From: Tsukamurella ocularis
Lineage (GTDB): Bacteria > Actinomycetota > Actinomycetes > Mycobacteriales > Mycobacteriaceae
Direction of reading: 5' to 3'
Length of the DNA stretch: 64,000 nt
Assembly (NCBI RefSeq): GCF_024807615.1
Contig: NZ_JANUCJ010000002.1
Coordinates: 310,001-374,000, forward strand
Within the stretch, counting starts at the first letter, position 1. Every line of letters starts with the position of its first letter. The position numbers were made by a program, and so were the translations under genes. The notes under the pieces were generated by a model. That model was given only the letters and a program-made list of their open reading frames with translations, had not been told where the DNA came from and made no database searches. Positions 17,547 through 25,912 of the stretch are shown here, one piece after another.

Positions 17547-18005
17547 ATGCGCATCGGCCAGCAGGCGCCCGAGTTCGCACTTCCCGACCGCACCGGCACC
17601 CTCCGCACCCTCTCCGAGCTCCGCGGCGACGGACGCGCGGCGGTTTTCTTTTACCTCACTGCGGGCCTACCGGTGTGCGTGGCCGAGGTCGGACGGTTCC
17701 GCGACGCGGGCGACGAGTTCGACCGTCGCGGCACGGCCAGGATCGGGATCAGCATGGATCCGCTGGTGCGGACTCAAGCCTTCGCTGACGTCATGGAACC
17801 GGGCTTCCCACTCCTCACCGACGCTGATGGTGCGGCCGCCGCCGAGTACGACGTCAAACGCGGCAAGTTCGCGGTCGCGCCGGTGCGCCGACAGACCTTC
17901 CTCATCGACTCCGACGGGACCATCCTGCACATCGTGGTAGGCGAGTTGCGGGCGGTGGCGCACGTTGAGGAGACGCTCGCCTTCCTCCGCACGCTCAGCG
18001 GCTAG
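17547..18005 (+). CDS. Peroxiredoxin-like protein (AhpC/TSA, BcpB-like)
   Basis: A 152-residue thioredoxin-fold protein beginning [17 protein letters not shown], as in bacterioferritin-comigratory-type peroxiredoxins. Mycobacterium has a bcpB gene at this same spot next to trpE. The only cysteine, Cys44, is in [12 protein letters not shown], at the peroxidatic position. The canonical active site is PxxxTxxC; here the Pro and Thr positions are both Leu, and there is no resolving Cys. Either it works with external thiols with altered kinetics, or it has drifted to another redox role. It is convergent with the secreted-protein gene. Confidence 0.8.
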   Translation: MRIGQQAPEFALPDRTGTLRTLSELRGDGRAAVFFYLTAGLPVCVAEVGRFRDAGDEFDRRGTARIGISMDPLVRTQAFADVMEPGFPLLTDADGAAAAEYDVKRGKFAVAPVRRQTFLIDSDGTILHIVVGELRAVAHVEETLAFLRTLSG

Positions 18006-18020
18006 CCACGAAACCGTGAG

Positions 18021-18584
18021 TCAGCGGGTGACGACCAGGCGGGACTCGGCGGCTGTCGCCTGCGCCTGGCGGTCGGCCGCCTCGAACGGCACCTGCGAGA
18101 CGAAGTAGGTCTCCGGGTTGGTGTCGACGACAGTGATCCGCAGCCGCTCTCCGCGGGTGGGAGCGTTCTGGAGCACGATGTTCGCGGTGGCCCGCGCAGC
18201 GACGACCCCGGAGACCCTGGTGTCGGTGACCTGCAGGCCCTCGATCCTGGGGTTGTGCCCCTGGTAGCCACCGTCCTTGGCGATCTCACCGGCGAGTGCC
18301 TTGGCGAGCGCCCTGACGTCGAGGCCGGCGCGGCCGAAGTCGCCGATACTGATCTGCGACGCCCAAGTTCCCGGCGTCGCGAACGGAGCCCTCGCGATCC
18401 CCACCCCACCGGGTGCGGCGGCGGGACTGATGATCCACCCCGGTAGTGCCGACGTCGGGAACGACAGCGCCGCCGCGCTGAGACGCTCGGGCGCGGCGGA
18501 AGCGGGTGCCACGACGCCGGCGGCAAGGACGGACACCGCCGCGGAGGTCACGGCGAAACGGCGAAGAAGGGTCGCGGTAGTCAT
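18021..18584 (-). CDS. Secreted protein of unknown function
   Basis: A 187-residue protein starting MTTATLLRRFAVTSAAVSV, with a Sec signal peptide cleaved near APASAAPERL. The mature part (~155 residues) has no cysteine and reads as an alternating alpha/beta domain: an N-terminal loop of Pro/Ala, a central PRIEGLQVTDTRVSGVVAAR, and a final strand-rich section ending in SRLVVTR. I do not recognise the family. An upstream ATG at 18593 is an alternative start. It lies 67 bases downstream of hisI on the same strand, so it could be read through from the his operon, but nothing ties it to histidine. Confidence 0.65.
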   Translation of the reverse strand: MTTATLLRRFAVTSAAVSVLAAGVVAPASAAPERLSAAALSFPTSALPGWIISPAAAPGGVGIARAPFATPGTWASQISIGDFGRAGLDVRALAKALAGEIAKDGGYQGHNPRIEGLQVTDTRVSGVVAARATANIVLQNAPTRGERLRITVVDTNPETYFVSQVPFEAADRQAQATAAESRLVVTR

Positions 18585-18660
18585 AGACAACATGAATACC
18601 GGATTTACCCAAGGGGATCTAGGTAACGCCCATCACCCTCCCGATGGAACCCGGCCGCGA

Positions 18661-19008
18661 TCAGTCCCGGCCGAGCAGCAGGTCGCCGTCGAAGCAGGTG
18701 TGCGTGCCCGTGTGGCACGCGGGCCCGGTCTGCCGGACAGTCAGCAGGACGGTATCGCCATCGCAGTCGAGACGCACGTCGAGCACCTCCTGCACGTGCC
18801 CCGAGGTCTCGCCCTTCACCCACAGCTCCTGCCGCGAGCGCGAGTAGTACGTGCCCTTACGGGTCGCGAGCGTGCTCGCGAGGGCCTCATCGTTCATCCA
18901 GGCCATCATGAGGACGTCGCCGGAGCCCTCCTCCTGGGCGATCGCGGCCACGAGGCCGTCGGCGTTGCGCTTGAGCCTGGCCGCGATGCCCTCGTCGAGT
19001 CCCGTCAC
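18661..19008 (-). CDS. hisI: Phosphoribosyl-AMP cyclohydrolase
   Basis: A 115-residue monofunctional enzyme that opens the purine ring of phosphoribosyl-AMP, the third step of histidine synthesis. The metal-binding pattern is complete: DCDGD for the magnesium site, and cysteines in [13 protein letters not shown] for zinc. [10 protein letters not shown] and [18 protein letters not shown] are family hallmarks. No HisE domain is fused, so phosphoribosyl-ATP pyrophosphatase must be encoded elsewhere. The GTG start overlaps the hisF stop by four bases. Confidence 0.96.
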   Translation of the reverse strand: MTGLDEGIAARLKRNADGLVAAIAQEEGSGDVLMMAWMNDEALASTLATRKGTYYSRSRQELWVKGETSGHVQEVLDVRLDCDGDTVLLTVRQTGPACHTGTHTCFDGDLLLGRD

Positions 19009-19781
19009 CGTCGCACCACCAGTCCGTGACCGGCCATCTCTTCCTTGACCTGGCCGATCGTCATGTCCCCGAAGTGGAAAACGCTGGCGGCGAGCACCGC
19101 GTCGGCGCCCGCCTCCACAGCGGGCGCGAAGTGTTCGACGACGCCCGCGCCGCCCGAGGCGATGACCGGGATGTGCACCGTCGCGCGGGCCGCGGCGATC
19201 ATCCGGAGGTCGAAACCGGCCTTGGTGCCGTCGGCGTCCATGGAGTTGAGGAGGATCTCCCCCACGCCCAGTTCCTCACCGCGGCGGGCCCATTCGATGG
19301 CGTCGATGCCGGTGCCCTTGCGGCCGCCGTGCGTCGTGACCTCCCAGCCCGACGGTGTCGGCGCGTCGCCGTCGGGGACGGTACGGGCGTCGACGGAGAG
19401 CACGATGCACTGGCTGCCGAAGCGGTTGGAGAGCTCGCGCAACAGCTCGGGCCGGACGATCGCGGCGGTGTTCACGGAGACCTTGTCGGCGCCGGCGCGC
19501 AGCAGCGTGTCGACGTCCTCGACGGAGCGGACGCCGCCGCCGACGGTGAGCGGGATGAAGACCTGCTCAGCGGTGCGGCGCACCACCTCCAGCATGGTGC
19601 CGCGACCCGAGCTCGACGCGGTGACGTCGAGGAAGGTCAGCTCGTCGGCGCCCTGCGCGTCGTACGCCGCGGCCAGCTCGACGGGATCGCCCGCGTCGCG
19701 CAGGTTCTGGAAGTTGACGCCCTTGACGACGCGCCCGTCGTCGACGTCCAGGCACGGGATCACGCGCACGGCCACCGTCAT
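19005..19781 (-). CDS. hisF: Imidazole glycerol phosphate synthase, cyclase subunit
   Basis: A 258-residue TIM barrel forming the imidazole ring from PRFAR with ammonia supplied by HisH. The catalytic Asp residues are in [14 protein letters not shown] and SVDARTV, and the phosphate sites are in [10 protein letters not shown] and IASGGAG. It lies 24 bases downstream of the inositol-phosphatase gene and overlaps hisI. Its partner hisH is four genes upstream in the same unit. Confidence 0.97.
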   Translation of the reverse strand: MTVAVRVIPCLDVDDGRVVKGVNFQNLRDAGDPVELAAAYDAQGADELTFLDVTASSSGRGTMLEVVRRTAEQVFIPLTVGGGVRSVEDVDTLLRAGADKVSVNTAAIVRPELLRELSNRFGSQCIVLSVDARTVPDGDAPTPSGWEVTTHGGRKGTGIDAIEWARRGEELGVGEILLNSMDADGTKAGFDLRMIAAARATVHIPVIASGGAGVVEHFAPAVEAGADAVLAASVFHFGDMTIGQVKEEMAGHGLVVRR

Positions 19782-19805
19782 CGGCTCGGCCTCCTTCGAA
19801 GGTCT

Positions 19806-20669
19806 CTAGTAGCTCAGGGTTCCGGAGTGTCCGGGTTCGCCGCGGTAGTCCGACGGTGCGCCCACGGACCGGACGATCGACAGCAGCTCGTCGTAGACGC
19901 CGGGTGCGCCGGCGAGCACCGAGTCGGAGCCGACGTGCCAGTCCTCGCCCGCGAGGTCGGTGACGCGGCCGCCGGCCGCGATGACCAGCGCCGCACCCGC
20001 GGCGTTGTCCCAGGCGTGGTGGCCGAAGACGACAGCACCGCCCAGCGCGCCCGAGGCGGTGTAGGCGAGATCCACGCCCGTCGACCCGAACTGGCGCACG
20101 CGGGCGACCCGGCGCGAGACCTCGCCGAGGATGGCGTAGCGGTAGTCGCCGGGGAAGTGCCCGTTGCTGCCGCGGCTGAAGCTTCCGACGGCGATCATGG
20201 CGTCGTCAAGGCCGGCACGGCCGAGCGGCGCCAGCGCCTCTCCGCGGTTCCGGACAGGGCCCGCGACGTGGCCGGCGAAGGCGTCGCCGACGAGCGGGAA
20301 CCAGGCCAGCCCGGCCACGGGCTTCCCGTCGTGCAGTAGGCCGAGGAGCGTCCCCGTGGCCGGGTACCCGGCGGAGTAGTTGAAGGTGCCGTCGATGGGG
20401 TCGAGGACCCAGACGGTGCCCTCGTCCACCGCGGGGCCGCCGAACTCCTCGCCGTGCACCGGGATGCCGGTGGCCTCGGCGACGGCCGCGGTGACGCGCC
20501 GCTCGAGCTCGAGGTCGAGGTCGGTGGCGAAGTCCGCCGGGCCCTTCGCGACCGACGCGGGCGCGCCGACGCCCTCCACGAAGCGGGGCGCGACGGCGTC
20601 GAGCGCCTCGCCCGCGAGGGCGAGGAGCCGGTCGGGATCGGCCGTGAAACCGGCGGGCAGGGCGGCCAC
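19806..20669 (-). CDS. Inositol monophosphatase-family phosphatase in the his operon (ImpA-like)
   Basis: A 287-residue magnesium-dependent phosphatase. The three metal-site motifs are clear: GEEFGG, WVLDPIDGTFNY and HHAWDNAAG. Mycobacterium carries impA at this place between hisA and hisF. Members of this family can act as inositol monophosphatase or as histidinol-phosphate phosphatase. The latter is attractive here because no other histidinol phosphatase is in the window, but residues deciding between them cannot be read with confidence. The GTG start overlaps the priA stop by one base. Confidence 0.9.
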   Translation of the reverse strand: MAALPAGFTADPDRLLALAGEALDAVAPRFVEGVGAPASVAKGPADFATDLDLELERRVTAAVAEATGIPVHGEEFGGPAVDEGTVWVLDPIDGTFNYSAGYPATGTLLGLLHDGKPVAGLAWFPLVGDAFAGHVAGPVRNRGEALAPLGRAGLDDAMIAVGSFSRGSNGHFPGDYRYAILGEVSRRVARVRQFGSTGVDLAYTASGALGGAVVFGHHAWDNAAGAALVIAAGGRVTDLAGEDWHVGSDSVLAGAPGVYDELLSIVRSVGAPSDYRGEPGHSGTLSY

Positions 20670-21403
20670 TAGCGCGACACCGCGGCGAGCGCCTCGGGAA
20701 GGGTGAACCGTCCGGCGTAGAGCGCCTTGCCGATGATCGCGGAGTCCACGCCCTGGTCGACCAGGGTGGCGATCGCCGTCAGGTCCTCGAGCGCCGAGAT
20801 ACCGCCGGAGGCGACGACGGGCGCGTCGGTGGCCGCGGCGACCGCGGCGAGGAGGTCGAGGTTAGGTCCGGTGAGGGTGCCGTCCTTCGAGACGTCGGTG
20901 ACCACGTAGCGGCTGCAGCCGTCGTTGTTCAGCCGCTCGAGCACCTCCCACAGGTCGCCGCCGTCGGTGACCCAGCCGCGTCCGCGCAGCCGCCACTGGC
21001 CCTCGAGCTGTTTGACGTCGAGGCCGACGGCGATCTTGTCGCCGTGGCGGGCGATCGCGCTGGCGCACCACTCCGGGTTCTCGATGGCCGCGGTGCCGAG
21101 GTTCACGCGGGCGCAGCCGGTCGCGAGTGCGGCCACGAGGGAATCGTCGTCGCGGATGCCTCCCGACAGCTCGACCTTGACGTCCAGCTCGCCGATCACG
21201 CCGGCGAGGAGCTCGCGATTGCTGCCCTTGCCGAAGGCGGCGTCGAGGTCGACGAGGTGGACCCACTCCGCCCCGTCGTTCTGCCAGGCGAGGGCGGCGT
21301 CGCGCGGCGAACCGTAGGCCGTCTCGCTGCCGGCCTCCCCCTGCACCAGGCGCACGGCCCGGCCCTCGGCGACGTCGACTGCGGGAAGAAGTACCAGACT
21401 CAC
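20669..21403 (-). CDS. priA: Bifunctional HisA/TrpF isomerase (PriA)
   Basis: A 244-residue (beta-alpha)8 isomerase. The HisA reaction converts ProFAR to PRFAR. In actinobacteria the PriA form also isomerises phosphoribosyl anthranilate, the TrpF step. Supporting features are [18 protein letters not shown] with the catalytic Asp, the loop [16 protein letters not shown] carrying the Arg and Trp used to switch substrates in PriA, and [14 protein letters not shown] with the second Asp. No trpF exists beside the trp genes, consistent with the dual role. The gene is coupled to the downstream phosphatase gene. Confidence 0.94.
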   Translation of the reverse strand: MSLVLLPAVDVAEGRAVRLVQGEAGSETAYGSPRDAALAWQNDGAEWVHLVDLDAAFGKGSNRELLAGVIGELDVKVELSGGIRDDDSLVAALATGCARVNLGTAAIENPEWCASAIARHGDKIAVGLDVKQLEGQWRLRGRGWVTDGGDLWEVLERLNNDGCSRYVVTDVSKDGTLTGPNLDLLAAVAAATDAPVVASGGISALEDLTAIATLVDQGVDSAIIGKALYAGRFTLPEALAAVSR

Positions 21404-21412
21404 GCGACCAGC

Positions 21413-21667
21413 CTAGTGCGTCGTGTCATCCGACTTTCCGGGCTCCCGGTCCTGCTGGTCCTCGACGGCGCGCCCGACGATGCGGTTCGAGACGATCCCC
21501 ATCGCGGCGACCGCCCCCACCAGCCCGACGGCGACGATGAGCAGCCCGACCGCAGGGCTGGGGCGCAGCACGTTGAGCAGCAGCACGGACAGGCCGAGCA
21601 CCGCCACAGCCGCACCGAGGGAGAACAGCGCGAGCCGCCCGAGCGAGAGGCCCCGTCGGCCGCTCAC
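21413..21667 (-). CDS. Small two-helix membrane protein between hisH and priA
   Basis: An 84-residue protein starting with GTG at 21667, overlapping the hisH stop by four bases (GTGA). Two hydrophobic helices are seen, [20 protein letters not shown] and, after [25 protein letters not shown]. An acidic, Asp/Glu/Gln-rich tail follows. It ends nine bases before the priA start. I do not recognise a family and do not recall it in the M. tuberculosis his operon. Translational coupling on one side and tight spacing on the other argue that it is real. Confidence 0.72.
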   Translation of the reverse strand: MSGRRGLSLGRLALFSLGAAVAVLGLSVLLLNVLRPSPAVGLLIVAVGLVGAVAAMGIVSNRIVGRAVEDQQDREPGKSDDTTH

Positions 21668-22293
21668 AGCGTGTCCACCCAGTTCTTCAGCAGCACCGCG
21701 CCCGCATCGCCGCTCTTCTCCGGGTGGAACTGCGTGGCCCAGAGCGGCCCGTTCTCGACGGCGGCGACGAACCGGCCGCCGTGGTCGGCCCAGGTGACCT
21801 TCGGGGCGCGGATGTGGTCGGCGATGTCCAGCTCCCACGTCTGGGCGGCGTAGGAGTGCACGAAGTAATAGCGGGTGTCGGCGTCGGTGCCGGCGAACAG
21901 CTTCGACCCGGCGGCGGCCTCGACGGTGTTCCACCCCATGTGCGGCACGACCTCCGCCTGCAGCCGTTCGACGGTGCCTGGCCACTCCCCGCAGCCCTCG
22001 GTCTCGACGCCGAACTCGATGCCCTTCTCGAAGAGGACCTGCATGCCCACGCAGATGCCCATCACCGGCCGGCCGCCCGCGAGCCGCTCGCCGATGATCC
22101 GGTCGCCCTGCACGGCCTTGAGGCCCGCCATACAGGCCTCGTAAGCGCCGACGCCCGGCACGAGCAGGCCGTCGGCGGCGAGGGCGGTCTTCGCATCCGC
22201 AGTCACGGTGACCTCGGCCCCGGCGCGCTCCATCGCGCGATGCGCCGACCGGATGTTGCCGGAGCCGTAGTCCAGGATCGCCACCTTCTTCAT
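21664..22293 (-). CDS. hisH: Imidazole glycerol phosphate synthase, glutamine amidotransferase subunit
   Basis: A 209-residue class I glutaminase that feeds ammonia to HisF. The nucleophile Cys is in [11 protein letters not shown], and the His and Glu are in [11 protein letters not shown]. The oxyanion region [11 protein letters not shown] is present. The ATG at 22293 has GGGGAG just before it; a longer reading to 22785 lacks homology. In Mycobacterium hisH follows hisB. Here hisB is 21.8 kb away, so this is the first gene of its unit and needs its own promoter. Confidence 0.96.
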   Translation of the reverse strand: MKKVAILDYGSGNIRSAHRAMERAGAEVTVTADAKTALAADGLLVPGVGAYEACMAGLKAVQGDRIIGERLAGGRPVMGICVGMQVLFEKGIEFGVETEGCGEWPGTVERLQAEVVPHMGWNTVEAAAGSKLFAGTDADTRYYFVHSYAAQTWELDIADHIRAPKVTWADHGGRFVAAVENGPLWATQFHPEKSGDAGAVLLKNWVDTL

Positions 22294-22333
22294 GCTCCCC
22301 AGCCTAATCGGCCCCGCAGTGGCGCTGCATCGC

Positions 22334-22341
22334 AGTATTAC
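22334..22341. promoter_or_regulatory. Overlapping -10 elements, hisH and esterase gene
   Basis: AGTATTAC reads as TATTAC on the plus strand, nine bases before the GTG of the esterase. On the minus strand it reads as GTAATACT, giving a TAATAC box about 40 bases before the hisH ATG. A shared divergent promoter is suggested from sequence only. Confidence 0.35.
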
Positions 22342-22350
22342 GCTGGCGTC

Positions 22351-23556
22351 GTGGGGGCATTGAGGGGCAATAGTGAGGGAGCACGGAGCCGCTCCGTTCC
22401 CACGCCGGACGAGGTGCGACAGATCGTCGTGCACGGAACGGGAGCGCTGTCGGAGGCGACCGCCGTTGCGCTGCAGTCGCTCGGCAGCCCACTTCTCACC
22501 GACGACCCCGACGACCCGACGCGGGTACGGGCGCTGTTCACATGGCGCCCCGTTCCGGGGGACACGGCCGGGGGCGCGTACGTCTGGGTGAACCGACTGA
22601 CCGACAAAAGCCACGTCGCTCGAGGAATGATGCGGCGCCGGGCCGCGGGCGACCTGTGGTTCGTCGAGCTCGCGGTGCCGCGCGACGTGCTGGCCACCTA
22701 CCGCATGCTCCCGTTGCGCGCCGCAGGGACCGAGGAGATCCCAGCTCCGCGCGAGCTGATCCGCCGCGCACGCATCGACCCGCACAACGCTGCGGCAGTG
22801 GCCGGCTCACCGTTCGGATCGGTTCTCGCCGGGCCGGACGCACCCCGGCTCGACGCCTGGACCGCGCCGGCGGCCGCGATGTCGACGGCGCTCGACCGCA
22901 GCATCGAACTGAGCCCTGCGCCCCTGCGGTACCGGCTGTCCGTGCCGTCTGGCGCGCGGACGATGGACCTGCTCATCACGTTCGACGCCGACGCGTGGTT
23001 CGACCGGTTCCGCCTGCCCGACGTCCTCGCCGCCTCGGGCCGACGGTGCGCCGTGCTCGGCATCGACTCCCCCGCCGATCCTGCCGCGCGCCTCCGTTTC
23101 CTCGGCGCCCACGACGACTTGTTCGCAGCGATCGCGGACGAAGTCCACCCAGTTGTCCACCAGCGGATCGGCGACGCGGGCCGAGTGACGATCGCCGGAC
23201 AGAGCCTTGGCGGCCTCGCCGCGCTCGCATTCGCGGCCCGGTACCCCGGTCTCGTCGACGAGGTCCTCGCGTACTCCCCCTCCGTCTGGTGGCGCCCCGG
23301 CCTCATGAGCCGCCCCGTGGACGTCGCAGCGCGACAGAACTGGATCCATGACCGGATCGCTGCCTGCCCGGCCGGCGCGTTCTCGATCCGATTGGCGTCC
23401 GGGGCCTACGAGGAGAAGCTCACTCCCGGAGTGGCCGACCTCGTGACCACCGCCCGCTGCGCGGGCCACGACGTCGAGCACACCGTCTACGCCGGCGGAC
23501 ACGACGAGGCCCAGTGGGCCGCTCGCCTTCTCGCGCACCTGGCCGGGGCGCCGTAG
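22351..23556 (+). CDS. Enterochelin esterase-like hydrolase (Fes family)
   Basis: About 401 residues if it starts at GTG 22351; the start is uncertain. The N-terminal half is a Fes-type domain, with [10 protein letters not shown] and later [12 protein letters not shown] before ATYRMLPL. The C-terminal half is an alpha/beta hydrolase of the esterase D type, with the nucleophile in [11 protein letters not shown] and a late His in [14 protein letters not shown]. Such enzymes cut ferric trilactone siderophores to free iron. No signal peptide is seen, so it acts in the cytoplasm. No siderophore synthesis or import genes are in the window. It is convergent with, and two bases from, the oxidoreductase gene. 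Confidence 0.82.
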   Translation: MGALRGNSEGARSRSVPTPDEVRQIVVHGTGALSEATAVALQSLGSPLLTDDPDDPTRVRALFTWRPVPGDTAGGAYVWVNRLTDKSHVARGMMRRRAAGDLWFVELAVPRDVLATYRMLPLRAAGTEEIPAPRELIRRARIDPHNAAAVAGSPFGSVLAGPDAPRLDAWTAPAAAMSTALDRSIELSPAPLRYRLSVPSGARTMDLLITFDADAWFDRFRLPDVLAASGRRCAVLGIDSPADPAARLRFLGAHDDLFAAIADEVHPVVHQRIGDAGRVTIAGQSLGGLAALAFAARYPGLVDEVLAYSPSVWWRPGLMSRPVDVAARQNWIHDRIAACPAGAFSIRLASGAYEEKLTPGVADLVTTARCAGHDVEHTVYAGGHDEAQWAARLLAHLAGAP

Positions 23557-23558
23557 CC

Positions 23559-24500
23559 CTACGGGATCAGGATGAACTTCCCGATCGGGTGCGCGGCCTT
23601 CAGCTCGGTATGGGCTTGTGCAGCATCAGAGAGGGGGAAGGTCTTGGCGACCGCGTTCACCAGCTCTCCCGCACCCGCGAGGTCCAACAGCGGACCGCGG
23701 GCCTCGTCGCGAATCCGAGCACTGTCGGGGTCGGGCCCACCGATCGCGAGGAATCCGTCCTGCGCGGCGCGGCCGAATCCCGCGATCGTGACGATGCGCT
23801 TCCGATCGGCGACGAGGTCGAGGGACACGTCCGCCGCTTCGTCGGTGCCGACGGTGTCGATAGCCGCAGTCACCCCGTCCGGCGCCAACGCGCGTACGCG
23901 CTCCGACAGTCCGTCGCCGTACTCGACGGGGATCGCGCCGAGGCCGCTGAGGTACCCGTGGTTAGCAGGCCGTGCGGTGCCGATCACCGTGGCGCCGCGG
24001 AGCCGCGCGAGTTGCACCGCCAGCAGTCCGACTCCGCCGGCTGCGCCATGGATCAGCACGGTGTCGCCGGCAGCGACACCGATGCGCTCGACAGCTTCCC
24101 ACGCTGTGGCACCCGTGAGCAGCAGCCCGGCGGCATCCTCCCAGCGCAGGCCTGCGGGCTTCGGCAGCACCGCCTGGGCCGACTGGATCGCCGCGGAGGC
24201 GTAGACGCCGTCACCCCGGTAGACGACGACCTCGTCGCCGACGGAGATCGCACCCCTCGGTCCGACGGCGTCGGGCCCGACCGCGGTCACCACCCCGGCA
24301 CCCTCGCTCCCGACGGTCTGCGGCAGCGTCGACGGATCGTCGCCGAACGCTCCGCTGTAGAGCTTGTAGTCGATGGGGTTGACGCCGATCGCCTTGAACT
24401 CGACGATCACCTCGCCCGGCCCCGGGGCGGGTAGCTCCCGCTCGATCACTGTCAGGACCTCTGGTCCTCCGAACTCTTTCGCCACAACTACTTTCGCCAT
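23559..24500 (-). CDS. NADPH:quinone reductase-like oxidoreductase (MDR family, zinc-free)
   Basis: A 313-residue medium-chain dehydrogenase. The N-terminal catalytic domain begins MAKVVVAKEFGGPEVL and contains AIGVNPIDYKLYSG, the hallmark of the zinc-free quinone-reductase group. The NADPH-binding domain has the nucleotide loop in VLIHGAAGGVGLLAVQLA. No zinc-ligand cysteines are present. The ATG at 24500 is preferred over a longer Arg-rich extension. Its substrate is unknown, and it has no visible link to the purine genes beyond position. Confidence 0.85.
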   Translation of the reverse strand: MAKVVVAKEFGGPEVLTVIERELPAPGPGEVIVEFKAIGVNPIDYKLYSGAFGDDPSTLPQTVGSEGAGVVTAVGPDAVGPRGAISVGDEVVVYRGDGVYASAAIQSAQAVLPKPAGLRWEDAAGLLLTGATAWEAVERIGVAAGDTVLIHGAAGGVGLLAVQLARLRGATVIGTARPANHGYLSGLGAIPVEYGDGLSERVRALAPDGVTAAIDTVGTDEAADVSLDLVADRKRIVTIAGFGRAAQDGFLAIGGPDPDSARIRDEARGPLLDLAGAGELVNAVAKTFPLSDAAQAHTELKAAHPIGKFILIP

Positions 24501-24506
24501 GCCGGT

Positions 24507-24688
24507 GACAACCGCGTGCAGCCACGATCCATTCCGGTTCGGCTCACCGGGAAGAAAAGTCCGATGCCGCCGCATCGCTCTTCGGTGCCGAGCGCCTGTT
24601 CGTCGCACGCCAATACGCCGCCGCGCTCCGCGACTTCCACGTGGCCACGACGGCCCGACGTCTCATCGTCATCGCATGGTCGAACTGA
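24507..24688 (+). other. Possible gene remnant (open frame without start)
   Basis: Between the oxidoreductase start and the IclR gene stop, a plus-strand frame stays open for about 60 codons to a TGA at 24686. It has high-GC third positions and reads like a helical protein end (SLFGAERLFVARQYAAALRD, then TTARRLIVIAWSN). There is no ATG or GTG early in the frame and no ribosome site. It could be the tail of a decayed gene or chance. Nothing else was seen in this gap. Confidence 0.2.
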
Positions 24689-24691
24689 TCG

Positions 24692-25456
24692 TCAGATCTC
24701 GCGGGCGCCGATCAGGGCGTCGGAGATGATGCCGGTGGCCCGCTGCAGGGCGGGGATCGCGCGGTCGACGAAGTCGGCGCTGAGCCGCGAGACCGGGCCC
24801 GAGATGCCGACAGCCATCGGGGTCGGGGCGCCGGGCACCGCCATGGCGTAGCAGCGAACCCCCACCTCCTGCTCCTCGTCGTCGATCGAATAGCCGCGCG
24901 CGCGGATCTTTTCCACCTCGGCGAAGACGCCGGACAACGTGCTGACACTGTTGGCGGTCGGTGCGGGGATCCCCGCCTGGCCGACGAGTTTGACGATGCG
25001 CGCGTCGTCGAGCTCGGCGAGCACCGCCTTGCCGACGCCACTGTTATGCAGGTTGACGCGGCGACCGGCCTCGTTGTTGGTGCGCATGCTGTGTTGCGAG
25101 GGAACCTGCCCGGTGTAGATGACCATGTCGCCGTCGAGGACCGCGAGGCTCGCGGTCTCCTCGAGCTCGTCGACCAGTGCCTGGAGCACGGGCACCGCCA
25201 CGGCACCGAGCTGGCGGTTCGCGACCTCGCCGAGGCGGATCAGCCGGGGCCCGAGTGCATAGCGCCGATTGGGCAGCTGCCGGACGTAGCCGATGCCCAC
25301 GAGGGTACGGAGCAAGCGGTGGATCGTAGGCGGAGGGAGAGGCGTGCCCGCCGACAGCTCGCTCAGCGAGCACTCGCCGCCGGCGCGCCCCATGAGCTCG
25401 AGCAACTCGAAGGCGCGCTCCACCGACTGCACACCGGAGGTGGACTTCCCCGCCAT
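24692..25456 (-). CDS. IclR-family regulator (AllR-like), likely repressor of the purine/ureide block
   Basis: A 254-residue IclR protein. The winged helix-turn-helix (about residues 10-70) contains VERAFELLELM, TPLPPPTIHRLLRTLVGIGY and the wing RRYALGPRLIRLG. The effector domain (about 85-250) has the usual NSGVGKAVLAEL, GYSIDDEEQEVGVRCYAMAVP and a final helix before REI. AllR of E. coli belongs here and answers glyoxylate and allantoin. The ATG at 25456 starts MAGKSTSGVQS; longer readings are not homologous. The gene heads away from an NCS2 permease, and a three-half-site motif recurs before that permease and other catabolic genes in the block, which makes this protein the likely binder. 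Confidence 0.9.
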   Translation of the reverse strand: MAGKSTSGVQSVERAFELLELMGRAGGECSLSELSAGTPLPPPTIHRLLRTLVGIGYVRQLPNRRYALGPRLIRLGEVANRQLGAVAVPVLQALVDELEETASLAVLDGDMVIYTGQVPSQHSMRTNNEAGRRVNLHNSGVGKAVLAELDDARIVKLVGQAGIPAPTANSVSTLSGVFAEVEKIRARGYSIDDEEQEVGVRCYAMAVPGAPTPMAVGISGPVSRLSADFVDRAIPALQRATGIISDALIGAREI

Positions 25457-25526
25457 GATCGCCTCCCTGAACGTCTGATCGTTTGCTGTTCCAATCCCGA
25501 CGGTACGCTCACAATTCCATCCTGCG

Positions 25527-25541
25527 TTCCGTATTGCGGTA
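25527..25541. promoter_or_regulatory. Two-half-site operator before the IclR gene
   Basis: TTCCG-TATTG-CGGTA, one mismatch from the motif TTCCG-N5-CGGAA seen at the other promoters of the block. It lies about 70 bases upstream of the regulator ATG, so it may mediate autoregulation. The third half-site is not recognisable here. Confidence 0.5.
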
Positions 25542-25760
25542 TTGATTTCGATCCACGGCCGACGAGGCAGGTGAACCACGCCTGCCGACCGAAAGTCATC
25601 CGCCACGATACGGAACGGCATTCGACGCCTCGGCTCGCGAAGAAGCCCTCTCGATCCACCCGGGTCGTCCGGCAAGCGTTGTCGCCCGGCGGAAGTCGCC
25701 GAGAACCGCGCAGAACTTCTCCTTGACAGTCCCCTGACCGCATGCTTCACTCAACGTGAT

Positions 25761-25786
25761 CGGAATCACATTTCCGATGGGCGGAA
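25761..25786 (-). promoter_or_regulatory. Three-half-site operator before the NCS2 permease
   Basis: CGGAA-TCACAT-TTCCG-ATGGG-CGGAA, perfect at all three half-sites. It is the reverse-strand form of TTCCG-N5-CGGAA-N6-TTCCG. It lies in the 456-base gap between the divergent IclR and permease genes, 126 bases before the permease ATG. The left pair extends to a 7-base arm palindrome (ATCGGAA/TTCCGAT). Confidence 0.75.
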
Positions 25787-25912
25787 CGCAATCTGCGGAG
25801 CCCCACGCGATCGCCACCACGCGTCGCCTTCGATCAGCCCCACTTCGCCACCGCTCCCCGGAGCACCTGAACGCGACGGGCCCACCCGGCGTTTCGGACC
25901 GAGAGGACCACC

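Noticed and set aside
22351-23556. A siderophore locus around the Fes-like esterase
   Set aside because: No synthetase, exporter or receptor genes and no iron-box are visible nearby.
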